From Bacteroidales bacterium Bact_23 (GTDB lineage: Bacteria; Bacteroidota; Bacteroidia; Bacteroidales; Lentimicrobiaceae): a stretch of DNA of 15,846 bases. Under the pieces are notes generated by a model that was given only the letters and a program-made list of their open reading frames with translations, was not told the origin of the DNA and did not search any database. Both the position numbers and the translations under genes were made by a program. The DNA is taken from contig LUZO01000160.1 in NCBI GenBank assembly GCA_001603685.1, positions 1 to 15,846 of the forward strand, given 5' to 3'. Shown in pieces: positions 1-7,872 of this stretch (within the stretch, counting starts at the first letter, position 1; every line of letters begins with the position of its first letter).

Positions 1-55
1 GGGGTGGACAAGTCAGGAAAAAAATCCGTTTTCGTTCACTTTGCGAATATTTTCA

Positions 56-72
56 TTAAGTTTACAACTTAA
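56..72. promoter_or_regulatory. Short inverted repeat upstream of the SusC gene, possible operator
   Basis: Arms TTAAGT and ACTTAA (6 bp, perfect) flank a 5-base spacer, about 60 bp before the SusC-like start codon. Just downstream lies AAAATTTG (71-78), one base away from the Bacteroidota -7 consensus TAnnTTTG, but no TTTG sits at the expected distance. The arrangement could be a regulator site on the promoter of the SusCD operon. AT-rich palindromes of this length also arise by chance, so this is weak. Confidence 0.25.
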
Positions 73-131
73 AATTTGATAGTTACCTGTAACCAGAGCA
101 AGACCATCCGTTTAACTTCAAACTACAGCCT

Positions 132-3100
132 ATGAACAGGATAGTTACGATTTCACTGCTTGTGCTTTTTAGTTTTATAATCATTCCGGCGCATGCTCAG
201 ACCATTAGCGGGGTAGTTACCGGAGCCGACGACGGCCAGACCCTTCCCGGCGTAAGTGTGCAGATAAAAGGCACCACCCAGGGCACGGCCACCGACCTCG
301 ACGGGAAATACATACTGAATGTTCCGGGAAAATCATCCGTGCTGATTTTCAGTTTTATCGGATACACCACGGTTGAGGTACCCGTGGGCGACCGGACGGT
401 GATAAACATAGCTCTGCGTCCTGAGGCTCAGAAGCTTGACGAGGTGGTGGTTACCGCTCTGGGAGTGAAGCGCGAGAAGCGCGAAATCGGTTACTCTTCC
501 GAGAAGATGAATACCGACGAAATCGTCCGTTCGGGAACCACCAATGTGCTTGGCGCCATTGCCGGGCGAAGCGCCGGGGTTCAGATATCGCAGGGCGACG
601 GCGTTGAAGGCGGCTCCACCCGCATTGTCATCCGCGGAAACAACAACCTTGCCCGCAACAACCAGCCGCTGATTGTAGTGGACAATGTGCCGCTCGACAA
701 CAACCCCGGCCTCGACAACATCGGACGAGGAGTGGACTGGGGAAACAGCATCGCCGACATCAACCCCTTCGACATTGAAGACTATACCGTTCTGAAAGGA
801 GGTGCGGCATCGGCGCTTTACGGCGAACGCGGCGCAAACGGAGTAATCCTGATTACCACCAAAAGGGGTAAAAAGCAGCAGGGACTTGGCGTCACCTACA
901 ACTACACCATGAAAATGAGCGACCCGTACCGCTACCGCGAGGTGCAGAACAAATACGGCCACGGCGGCCCGATTTCGCTCACCGAACCCACCTTCCCGGT
1001 GGATGATGACGGCACCCTGCTCTATCCAGGAATCTATGGCAACGATAAACTCATTCTCGATCAGAACGGCGCCACCTCATCCACTTCCGAGCAGTTCGGG
1101 TATTACGGCTCAGCCGTATCGTGGGGGCCTGAGATGAAGGGTGAGCTGATAAAATGGTGGGACGGTAAAATGCGCAACTACTCGCCTCAGCCCGACAACC
1201 TGAAAATGGCTTTCCGCCAGGGAATTACACAAACCCATAATGTTGCCGTTCAGGGCGGAAACGACAAGGGAACCATCAGGCTTTCGATGACCAACCAGGA
1301 TCATACGCCCATTATCTTCAACAGCAATTACAACCGTACCACCATCAATTTCGGTACGAACATCAAGATTTCGGAGAAACTGAAAGCTGATGCCACCCTG
1401 ACCTATGTGAAGTTCAAAAGGAAAAACAGCCCTATGGTCGGCGAAGACGGCAACTCGTTCAGCAAGGGCTTCCTTTACTCGTGGCCGCGCAGCTATCAGG
1501 GCATCGACAAGGAGGAGTACCAGTTGCCCGACGGCTCTCAGAACCTGCTCGAAGACTACCCCTTTCTCTATGTTGACCGCCACATCTGGTGGAACTACTT
1601 CAACAACAACACCTGGCAGGATCGCGACAAATACACCGGTTCGGTTGCCCTGACCTGGGACATTGCTCCGTGGCTGAATGCCACCGGACGCATCGGACGC
1701 GACTACACCGTTGAGCAGTTCATTTCAAAAAACAAACCGGTGGACTTCATTGGCCTGAAAGGCGGCGGTTACAGCAACAGCCTTGGCAAAACCACCAACG
1801 ACAATATGGAAGCCATCATAACAGCCAGCAGGGAGAAGATTTTCGATTCGCCCTTCAATGTCAGGCTGAGCGTGGGTTCCAGCCGCTGGAATTACGATGC
1901 CTACGGCCTTGCCGGCAGATCGGGAACCTGGTACTATCCCAACATGTACACCTTTTTTAACTTCACGGACTACATCTTCGAAACCGACGACGATGGCAAT
2001 ACCACTGTCATCAATCCGGGAAGCGGAAATGCCGGTTCGCAGCTGATACCTTCCGAAACCATTATGCGGCAGCGCACCAACTCGGTATTCTCCTTCCTGA
2101 ACCTATCGTTCAGGGATTACCTCTTCCTGGAACTCACCGGCCGCAACGACTGGTCGTCAACGCTTCCGAAGAACAACAACTCCTACTTCTACCCTTCCGC
2201 ATCGCTGAGTTTTATTGCCAGCGAAGCATTCAACTTCGAGGAGCGGATTCCCTGGCTCAATTTCATGAAAATCAGGGGAGGCATTGCGCAGACTGCAAGC
2301 CCTGCACTTGCCTATCAGAAGAACTTCTACTACACCAGCAGCCTGTTCGGCGGGCAGCAGGCCAGTTTCCTGCCCAGCGTGATTCCGCCATTCGAGCTGA
2401 TGCCGCAATTCGTTACCGGCTATGAATCGGGGGTTACGCTCGGGTTCCTCGACAATCGCATCGACCTCGACTTCACCTGGTACTATCAGCACTCATTCGA
2501 TCAGATTCTGAACCTTCCCGTTCCGGTAAGTTCCGGATCGTACAACATCACCATCAACCGCGGCGAGCTGTCGAACAAGGGTTTTGAGGTGATTCTGAAC
2601 ACCGTTCCCATCCAGACCCGGAACACCATTCTGAAAGCCGGCCTCAACCTGTCGCGTAACCGCAACCACATTCTGAGCCTCGGCGGCTATTCCGACACCT
2701 ACCACCTGGCCGATATCTGGGGACTGAACGGGCCGGCAATGGAGCTGTACGAAGGCCAGGAATACGGAACCATCACCGGCTACGACTATGTGTATGACGA
2801 CAAGGGCAACCGCATTCTGAACGATGCCGGAACCCACTACAAGATTACGGATACCAGGGTGCCCATCGGGAATGCTTCGCCGCACTTCATTGCCGGATTC
2901 ACCACCGAATTTATCTATAAAAACATCCGGGTCAGCACCCTGATCGATACCAAATGGGGCGGTGACATTTACTGCGGATCATGGGTAATTGCCCAGCAGA
3001 CCGGCCAGAGCCCCTCAACCCTGCTGGAGCGCGACGGAGGCGGCCTTCCCTATACCGATCCTGACGGAGTTATCCGGAATGTGGGGGTAATTCTGGAAGG

Positions 3101-3458
3101 GGTTTATGAAGACGGAACGCCCAACGATAAAGTGGTGCATTATTACTACAAATACCTGCCCAATGCCGGCGGATGGGGCAAATTCGTCTCCACCCCCGGA
3201 ATCATGGAAAACAGCTGGATAAAAATGCGCGAGGTTTCGGTAAGCTATACGCTGCCGGCCAGTGTGATCAGAAAAGCAAGAATATTCCAGGCTCTCACCC
3301 TTTCAGTTACAGGCCGCGACCTGTTTTACATCTACACCACACTTCCCGACAAGATCAATCCTGAAGGGATTATGGGATCAGGCAATGCCCAGGGATTTGA
3401 GTGGGCATCCTTCCCGGGTGTGCGCTCGTTCACCTTTGGTGTAAGTGCAAACTTCTGA
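132..3458 (+). CDS. SusC/RagA-family TonB-linked outer-membrane transporter
   Basis: Outer-membrane active transporter that imports oligosaccharides, peptides or similar ligands with a SusD-type lid, powered by TonB. Residues 1-22 form a signal peptide ending AHA|Q. Residues about 24-100 are a carboxypeptidase-regulatory-like beta domain (ISGVVTGADDGQTLPGVSV). D103-G111 (DEVVVTALG) is the classic SusC TonB-box-like segment, followed by the plug domain, and G234-K247 (GANGVILITTKRGK) is the SusC/RagA signature. The remainder is a large beta barrel ending in phenylalanine (VSANF), as outer-membrane barrels do. At 1108 residues the length is normal. No N-terminal STN domain is seen, so there is no sign of direct signalling to an ECF anti-sigma factor. 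The SusD partner follows 40 bp downstream. The substrate cannot be read from the sequence; the PNGase-like third gene hints at glycoprotein-derived ligands. Confidence 0.96.
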   Translation: MNRIVTISLLVLFSFIIIPAHAQTISGVVTGADDGQTLPGVSVQIKGTTQGTATDLDGKYILNVPGKSSVLIFSFIGYTTVEVPVGDRTVINIALRPEAQKLDEVVVTALGVKREKREIGYSSEKMNTDEIVRSGTTNVLGAIAGRSAGVQISQGDGVEGGSTRIVIRGNNNLARNNQPLIVVDNVPLDNNPGLDNIGRGVDWGNSIADINPFDIEDYTVLKGGAASALYGERGANGVILITTKRGKKQQGLGVTYNYTMKMSDPYRYREVQNKYGHGGPISLTEPTFPVDDDGTLLYPGIYGNDKLILDQNGATSSTSEQFGYYGSAVSWGPEMKGELIKWWDGKMRNYSPQPDNLKMAFRQGITQTHNVAVQGGNDKGTIRLSMTNQDHTPIIFNSNYNRTTINFGTNIKISEKLKADATLTYVKFKRKNSPMVGEDGNSFSKGFLYSWPRSYQGIDKEEYQLPDGSQNLLEDYPFLYVDRHIWWNYFNNNTWQDRDKYTGSVALTWDIAPWLNATGRIGRDYTVEQFISKNKPVDFIGLKGGGYSNSLGKTTNDNMEAIITASREKIFDSPFNVRLSVGSSRWNYDAYGLAGRSGTWYYPNMYTFFNFTDYIFETDDDGNTTVINPGSGNAGSQLIPSETIMRQRTNSVFSFLNLSFRDYLFLELTGRNDWSSTLPKNNNSYFYPSASLSFIASEAFNFEERIPWLNFMKIRGGIAQTASPALAYQKNFYYTSSLFGGQQASFLPSVIPPFELMPQFVTGYESGVTLGFLDNRIDLDFTWYYQHSFDQILNLPVPVSSGSYNITINRGELSNKGFEVILNTVPIQTRNTILKAGLNLSRNRNHILSLGGYSDTYHLADIWGLNGPAMELYEGQEYGTITGYDYVYDDKGNRILNDAGTHYKITDTRVPIGNASPHFIAGFTTEFIYKNIRVSTLIDTKWGGDIYCGSWVIAQQTGQSPSTLLERDGGGLPYTDPDGVIRNVGVILEGVYEDGTPNDKVVHYYYKYLPNAGGWGKFVSTPGIMENSWIKMREVSVSYTLPASVIRKARIFQALTLSVTGRDLFYIYTTLPDKINPEGIMGSGNAQGFEWASFPGVRSFTFGVSANF

Positions 3459-3498
3459 TAAAAACTGCCTCAAAAGAAACTGAAAGAAACGGATAAAA

Positions 3499-5133
3499 AT
3501 GAAAAAACCACTGATTATGAAAGCCAGATATATCATTCTACTGCTGTTGCCGGTAGTTATCCTCTCCGCATGCCGCAAGGATTTTGATGACATCGACACC
3601 AATCCGCAGGGCTTTACGCAGGCCAGCGACGGTTCCCTGTTCAACGGAATTATCCAGTCGCTGCTGCCCACATGGAACGAGCAGTTTTACATCAACAATG
3701 AAATTCTTTACGCTCAAACGCAACTGGCTGCACTTACGAAATCGGCATGGGGCAACTACACCCTCGGCACCGAGGATATGTGGTCGAATTACTACACCAC
3801 CCTTCCCGCCATCAGGGAGCTGGAGCGAAGGTTTGCAGAGTATCCCAAGACGGCTGCTACGACCAATATGAAGGCGATGCTGCTGATTGTAAAGGCCTAC
3901 AAGACCTTCAAAATGACCGATATCTTCGGAGATATTCCCTATTCGCAGGCCGGTTACGGCTACCTGGATTTGTCGAAGCTCTACCCTGCCTACGACAGTC
4001 AGCGCGACATCTACCTCTCGCTGCTGGATGACCTGGCCTGGGCCGCCGAAAACATCAACGACACCGCCGCCAGCGTGGAACCCTTTACCACCTTTGCCAA
4101 CTTCGACAAGCTCTTTAACGGCCGCCGCGATATGTGGCGCAAGTTTGCCAATTCGCTGAGGCTGCGCCACGCCATGCGCATTTATGAGAAGGAGCCTCAG
4201 ATTGCTTCGGCCATCATCGGCGAAATCATTGAAGAGAACCTGCCGGTAATCTATGGCTACGACTTCATCACCCCCAAACTTGAAGCCGCCTGCATCTGGC
4301 CGGGAGCCAACGGGTTTTCGAATGAGAGCGTCAGCTGGTCTTTCCGCGAGCACAACGGGTTGAGAATGGGTTCCAACATCTGGCACCAGCTCTCATCAAG
4401 CGATGATCCCGCGGGTTCGGGCATTTTCGACCCGAGGGCCTACATCTTCTTCGAAGGCGACGAAAATGAGCAATGGAAGCCTTTTCCGCAGATTCCTTCG
4501 TCCTCCACCCCTTCCGCACAGGGTATCCCCTACGGAAGTCACCGCGATGATATGGGCAACTACCACATCAAAAACAATGTAAACTACTCCCCCTTCAACT
4601 TCTTCATCATAGGCGACCCCAACAATATGCCGGTAATCCTGCTTACGGGTGCCGAGACACATTTCATAAAGGCTGAGGCGTGGCTGAGGGGAATCGGCGT
4701 TGCTCAGGACCCCATGAACGCCGACATCGAGTATATGAACGGCATCAACGCATCGGTGGAATGGTGGATGGACCTTGCCGGCAGACTGAGGCTGCCGATT
4801 TCGGGGGTGAAATTCACGGATAAAATCACCATTCCGCAGAATCTGAGCGCCTCATCGGTATTGATGAAGTTTGGCTCGTGGAATGCCACCAGCGATGAAG
4901 AGCGGCTCAGATTCATCTACACCCAGCGGTGGATTGACGCTTTCCGCCAGCCGTGGGAGGCTTATGCCGAAACCCGCCGCACCCGCATGACGCCCAGAGA
5001 AGGCGATGACATTGCGCATTTCAGAATGCCTTATCCGCCATCGGAGATGCAATATAACCAGGATAATATGAATACAGCCGTCCAGAAACAGGGCGGAGAC
5101 AATCCGTCGGTAAAAATATGGTGGGTTCCCTGA
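3499..5133 (+). CDS. SusD/RagB-family surface nutrient-binding lipoprotein (SusD-like_2 type)
   Basis: Ligand-binding lid of the SusCD complex, anchored on the outer face of the outer membrane. The N terminus is a lipoprotein signal with lipobox LSAC (Cys25), followed by RKDFDDIDTNP. That acidic stretch resembles the surface-export signal of Bacteroidota lipoproteins and the usual opening of SusD proteins. Typical family landmarks are KMTDIFGDIPYSQAG, MWRKFANSLRLRHAMRI, ETHFIKAEAWLRG and a C-terminal QRWIDAFRQPWEAYAETRRT, matching the SusD/RagB subgroup often called SusD-like_2. It is 544 residues long. Two in-frame ATGs exist (3499 and 3517). The second gives a tighter 19-residue lipoprotein signal and may be the true start; the first is preceded by an A-rich stretch. 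It lies 40 bp after SusC with no terminator between, so co-transcription is likely. The ligand is unknown. Confidence 0.95.
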   Translation: MKKPLIMKARYIILLLLPVVILSACRKDFDDIDTNPQGFTQASDGSLFNGIIQSLLPTWNEQFYINNEILYAQTQLAALTKSAWGNYTLGTEDMWSNYYTTLPAIRELERRFAEYPKTAATTNMKAMLLIVKAYKTFKMTDIFGDIPYSQAGYGYLDLSKLYPAYDSQRDIYLSLLDDLAWAAENINDTAASVEPFTTFANFDKLFNGRRDMWRKFANSLRLRHAMRIYEKEPQIASAIIGEIIEENLPVIYGYDFITPKLEAACIWPGANGFSNESVSWSFREHNGLRMGSNIWHQLSSSDDPAGSGIFDPRAYIFFEGDENEQWKPFPQIPSSSTPSAQGIPYGSHRDDMGNYHIKNNVNYSPFNFFIIGDPNNMPVILLTGAETHFIKAEAWLRGIGVAQDPMNADIEYMNGINASVEWWMDLAGRLRLPISGVKFTDKITIPQNLSASSVLMKFGSWNATSDEERLRFIYTQRWIDAFRQPWEAYAETRRTRMTPREGDDIAHFRMPYPPSEMQYNQDNMNTAVQKQGGDNPSVKIWWVP

Positions 5134-5201
5134 AAAAAATCCATCACCGCAACGAAAAATTGTTTATATTTAGTCGCTAACAACACAAAAAATCCGGAAA
5201 C

Positions 5202-7709
5202 ATGAAAAACAAGTACATTAAAATCCCCGCTATGCTGCTGGCTTTGCTTTTTACGGCCGCCGGCGGGCTGAGGGCACAATCAAATCAGTATCTCCATTAC
5301 GACTGCTCGAACAAGGATTATGTGGTTCTTGAGAATGGATCGCAATACATTGCCAACAAGCCGGGAATAAGTATGATCGGCTGGTTTTACAACGATAACC
5401 TGGGATATGGCCAGGGGATTATGGGTTTCAGGGGAACCCAGGGATTTTACATGATTGAGCTGGACAACGGAAAGATAGAGTGCCGGTTTCAGAATTCAAA
5501 CGGAACGCTTTTCGAGTATGTGGCTCCTGCCAATACGGTTATTCCCCAGGTGTGGCAGCATTTTGCGTGGATCTACGATGGCAGTTCGATTAAGCTTTAT
5601 GTAAACGGAATTCTGAAAGGCAGCAAAGCCGCCAACGGCTCCTTTACCGCCACCAACATCGCCTTTGCTATTGGCAGAAGCATCCTGTCGGGTCTCGATT
5701 TCTACTATTGCGGCCGTTCCGACGAAGTCAGCGTTTGGGGTAAGGCGCTTACCCAGAGTGAGATTCAGGATATTATGGCCAACGAGCTGAATGGCGATGA
5801 GCCCGGCCTTGAGCTTTATTATAAATTCAATCAGGGTGTTCCGGGCGGCAACAATACGGCCATCACCAAGCTCACTTCACAGCTTGATTCGCCTGCGCGC
5901 GATGCCGATCTGATCAATTTCAGGCTTGAGGGAGAAACCTCGAACTTTAACGGAACCCTCGACCCCTCCTATCAGGCCATCTCATTTCCGCCGATCCCCA
6001 ACAAGCTGAACAGCGAGCCGCCTTTCGAAATTGAAGCTTCCACCACATCGGGGCTTCCGGTATATTTCACCATCCTTTCCGGCCCGGCTACGGTAAGCGG
6101 CAACACCATCACCCTAACCGGCGATCCCGGACTGGTTGAAGTAGAGGCCAGCCAGCCCGGCGGCGGACAATATAATCCGGCTGAACCGGTAATTCAGCGA
6201 TTCCATGTACTTGATCCCCAGACCCATGTTCCGACGGTGGATGTCCGCAATCCGCTCTCCGGCGAAGTTCCGGTTCCGGTGCTTTCGCCCATACAGTTGG
6301 CTGTGATCTCAACCATAGAGTTCCCCGAACTCTTCTCCGTAGCCTGGGTGAAATTCAGGGTCAACGGCGAAACCATTGATGCACAGAACTTCTGGAACGG
6401 CCATTATACTGCCTGGTGGACTCCGCCGGGATATGGCAACTTTACCGTTGAGGTTTTATCGGCCAACAATTTTGGAGCTGTGAAAACAGAACCGATATCC
6501 ATAAATGTAGTGCCTGCCGCCTCCAATACCAGCGCCATCGCTTTCAAAGACATCTGGCTGAGCCCGACGGCAAATACGCAAACCGTTGAGGGTGAATTGC
6601 CCTCATTCCTCGGCGCCTACGATCAGATTATCGGCACCCTGAGGGTTCACTGCCCTCCGGGAGGCTGCGGCGAATGGGACCGCGTAGTGTATATTGAAGC
6701 CCGCGACAAGGAAGGAAACTGGGTGGAGATCATCAGATACATTACCCCTTACGGTGTCGCCTGCATGCACACCATCGACCTGACCGACTACATGAGCATC
6801 CTGCAGGGAAAAACCCAGTTCAGAGGATCGTGCATGACGCTTGACAATGGATTTATGTACGACCTGACCCTGGATTACCGCGCCGGTACACCGCCTTATC
6901 TTTACAGCAGGGTGAAAGAGGTATGGCACGAGGTATTCCCCTTCGGCGATTATGCCAACCTTCAGCCGGTTCCCGATTTCCAGTACCAGTACCCTGACAA
7001 TACCGTATCATCAAGGCTTAAACTGGTTTCGACCGGACACGGCTGGGGCAACCTGAACACCGGAAATGCCGCCGAGTTTTACAATGCCACACACGATATT
7101 TATGTGAATGGCGCCAAGAAGTTTGCCCAGCACAACTGGAGTGTCTGCAACCCGAACCCCGACGGCTGCCAGCCCCAGAACGGAACCTGGTATCACAACC
7201 GCGCCGGATGGTGCCCCGGAAGCATCGCCCCATGGTTTAATTTCAACCTCGACGAATATGTAAACACCGGAAATCTTACCCTGGGTTACACTTTCTATGA
7301 GAATTATGTTGACTACTGCCATCCCAACCATCCCGATTGCGTTACCGGAGTTACCTGCTCCGATTGCAACGACGGCTTCAATCCGGTACTGGATGTTGCC
7401 TGCTACCTGATCTCCTACGCAACCAAACCGCTTGTTGTGGTTAAAGCCGAACAGGAACCGCTGGCAAAAAACAAGCTCAATGTATTCCCCAATCCTTCAT
7501 CGGGTATGTTTGAAGTATTCCTCGACAAGGCAGTAAACCTGAAAAACGGCGAGATTGTGGTTTATGACAACATTGGCCGCCCTGTTATGAGAACGCCCTG
7601 GAACGGCAACAACACAACCATCAATCTGAGCGCACACGGAAAGGGCTTGTATTTCCTTCAGGTGCTCAGCAAAGAGTGGTCGGAAGTGAAAAAAATTGTT
7701 GTTCAGTAA
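5202..7709 (+). CDS. T9SS-secreted LamG / Ig-like / peptide-N-glycosidase F-like protein
   Basis: Likely a secreted or surface amidase of the PNGase F family, which cleaves the bond between asparagine and the first GlcNAc of N-glycans. Order: signal peptide 1-25 (LRA|Q); LamG/concanavalin-like module about 27-212 (ends LELYYKFNQG); Ig-like module about 254-336 (SGLPVYFTILSGPATVSGN pattern); second Ig-like module about 341-434; PNGase F N-terminal-like domain about 440-560; C-terminal-like domain about 565-740; T9SS type A sorting domain about 759-835 (LNVFPNP, GLYFLQV, KKIVV). Matches to remembered PNGase F: CGEWDR with D493 = Asp60, RYITPY (compare RFITPY), AAEF with E625 = Glu206, RAGWCPG 667-673; C484/C489 = Cys51/Cys56; C649/C671 = Cys231/Cys252. 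The Glu118 position appears to be C544 or M545, and the Cys204/Cys208 pair is absent. Third gene of the SusCD cluster, 68 bp after SusD. Family call is firm; activity is uncertain. Confidence 0.88.
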   Translation: MKNKYIKIPAMLLALLFTAAGGLRAQSNQYLHYDCSNKDYVVLENGSQYIANKPGISMIGWFYNDNLGYGQGIMGFRGTQGFYMIELDNGKIECRFQNSNGTLFEYVAPANTVIPQVWQHFAWIYDGSSIKLYVNGILKGSKAANGSFTATNIAFAIGRSILSGLDFYYCGRSDEVSVWGKALTQSEIQDIMANELNGDEPGLELYYKFNQGVPGGNNTAITKLTSQLDSPARDADLINFRLEGETSNFNGTLDPSYQAISFPPIPNKLNSEPPFEIEASTTSGLPVYFTILSGPATVSGNTITLTGDPGLVEVEASQPGGGQYNPAEPVIQRFHVLDPQTHVPTVDVRNPLSGEVPVPVLSPIQLAVISTIEFPELFSVAWVKFRVNGETIDAQNFWNGHYTAWWTPPGYGNFTVEVLSANNFGAVKTEPISINVVPAASNTSAIAFKDIWLSPTANTQTVEGELPSFLGAYDQIIGTLRVHCPPGGCGEWDRVVYIEARDKEGNWVEIIRYITPYGVACMHTIDLTDYMSILQGKTQFRGSCMTLDNGFMYDLTLDYRAGTPPYLYSRVKEVWHEVFPFGDYANLQPVPDFQYQYPDNTVSSRLKLVSTGHGWGNLNTGNAAEFYNATHDIYVNGAKKFAQHNWSVCNPNPDGCQPQNGTWYHNRAGWCPGSIAPWFNFNLDEYVNTGNLTLGYTFYENYVDYCHPNHPDCVTGVTCSDCNDGFNPVLDVACYLISYATKPLVVVKAEQEPLAKNKLNVFPNPSSGMFEVFLDKAVNLKNGEIVVYDNIGRPVMRTPWNGNNTTINLSAHGKGLYFLQVLSKEWSEVKKIVVQ

Positions 7710-7740
7710 GGTTTCGGAATCTTACACAAAATTCATACAG

Positions 7741-7774
7741 AAATCCCTCCGGCGGCATCCGGGGGGATTTTTTT
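7741..7774 (+). terminator. Rho-independent terminator of the SusCD-PNGase cluster
   Basis: The left arm AAATCCCTCCGG (7741-7752) pairs with CCGGGGGGATTT (7759-7770) over 12 bp with one T-G wobble. The loop is 6 bases and a T run follows to 7774. It begins 31 bp after the stop codon of the PNGase-like gene, and no comparable hairpin lies between the three upstream genes, supporting a single transcription unit ending here. Confidence 0.88.
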
Positions 7775-7810
7775 GAACTAAGTGCGGCACCCTTTCCGCT
7801 TAAATGCGGT

Positions 7811-7841
7811 ATTGACTTGTCCGGGTTTATTTGTACTTTTG
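7811..7841 (+). promoter_or_regulatory. Bacteroidota-type promoter for the lipid A acyltransferase
   Basis: ATTG at 7811-7814 (TTG core of the -33 element), a 19 bp spacer, then TACTTTTG at 7834-7841, an exact match to the -7 consensus TAnnTTTG. The -7 element ends 31 bases before the ATG at 7873. It sits between the preceding terminator and the next gene, as expected. It overlaps the alternative TTG start at 7831, which argues against that start. Confidence 0.62.
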
Positions 7842-7872
7842 GAGTCCTGATTTCCACTGTGAAAACCGTGCA

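Noticed and set aside
333..962. Long open frame on the minus strand opposite the SusC gene (and similar ones at 1110-1583, 2157-2885)
   Set aside because: They lie entirely within an unambiguous SusC coding sequence, show no family motifs and look like mirror frames created by its GC-rich codon use.
3538..4386. 282-codon minus-strand open frame opposite the SusD gene
   Set aside because: No recognisable domain, low-complexity Val/Gly-rich translation, and complete overlap with a clear SusD homologue.
5163..5173. Possible internal promoter before the PNGase-like gene (TATATTTA)
   Set aside because: One mismatch to TAnnTTTG and no TTG at the proper spacing; the short gap after SusD makes co-transcription more likely.
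7831..7872. TTG start giving a 14-residue extension of the lipid A acyltransferase
   Set aside because: The TTG falls inside the predicted promoter, upstream of the probable transcription start, and the extension is not typical of the family.
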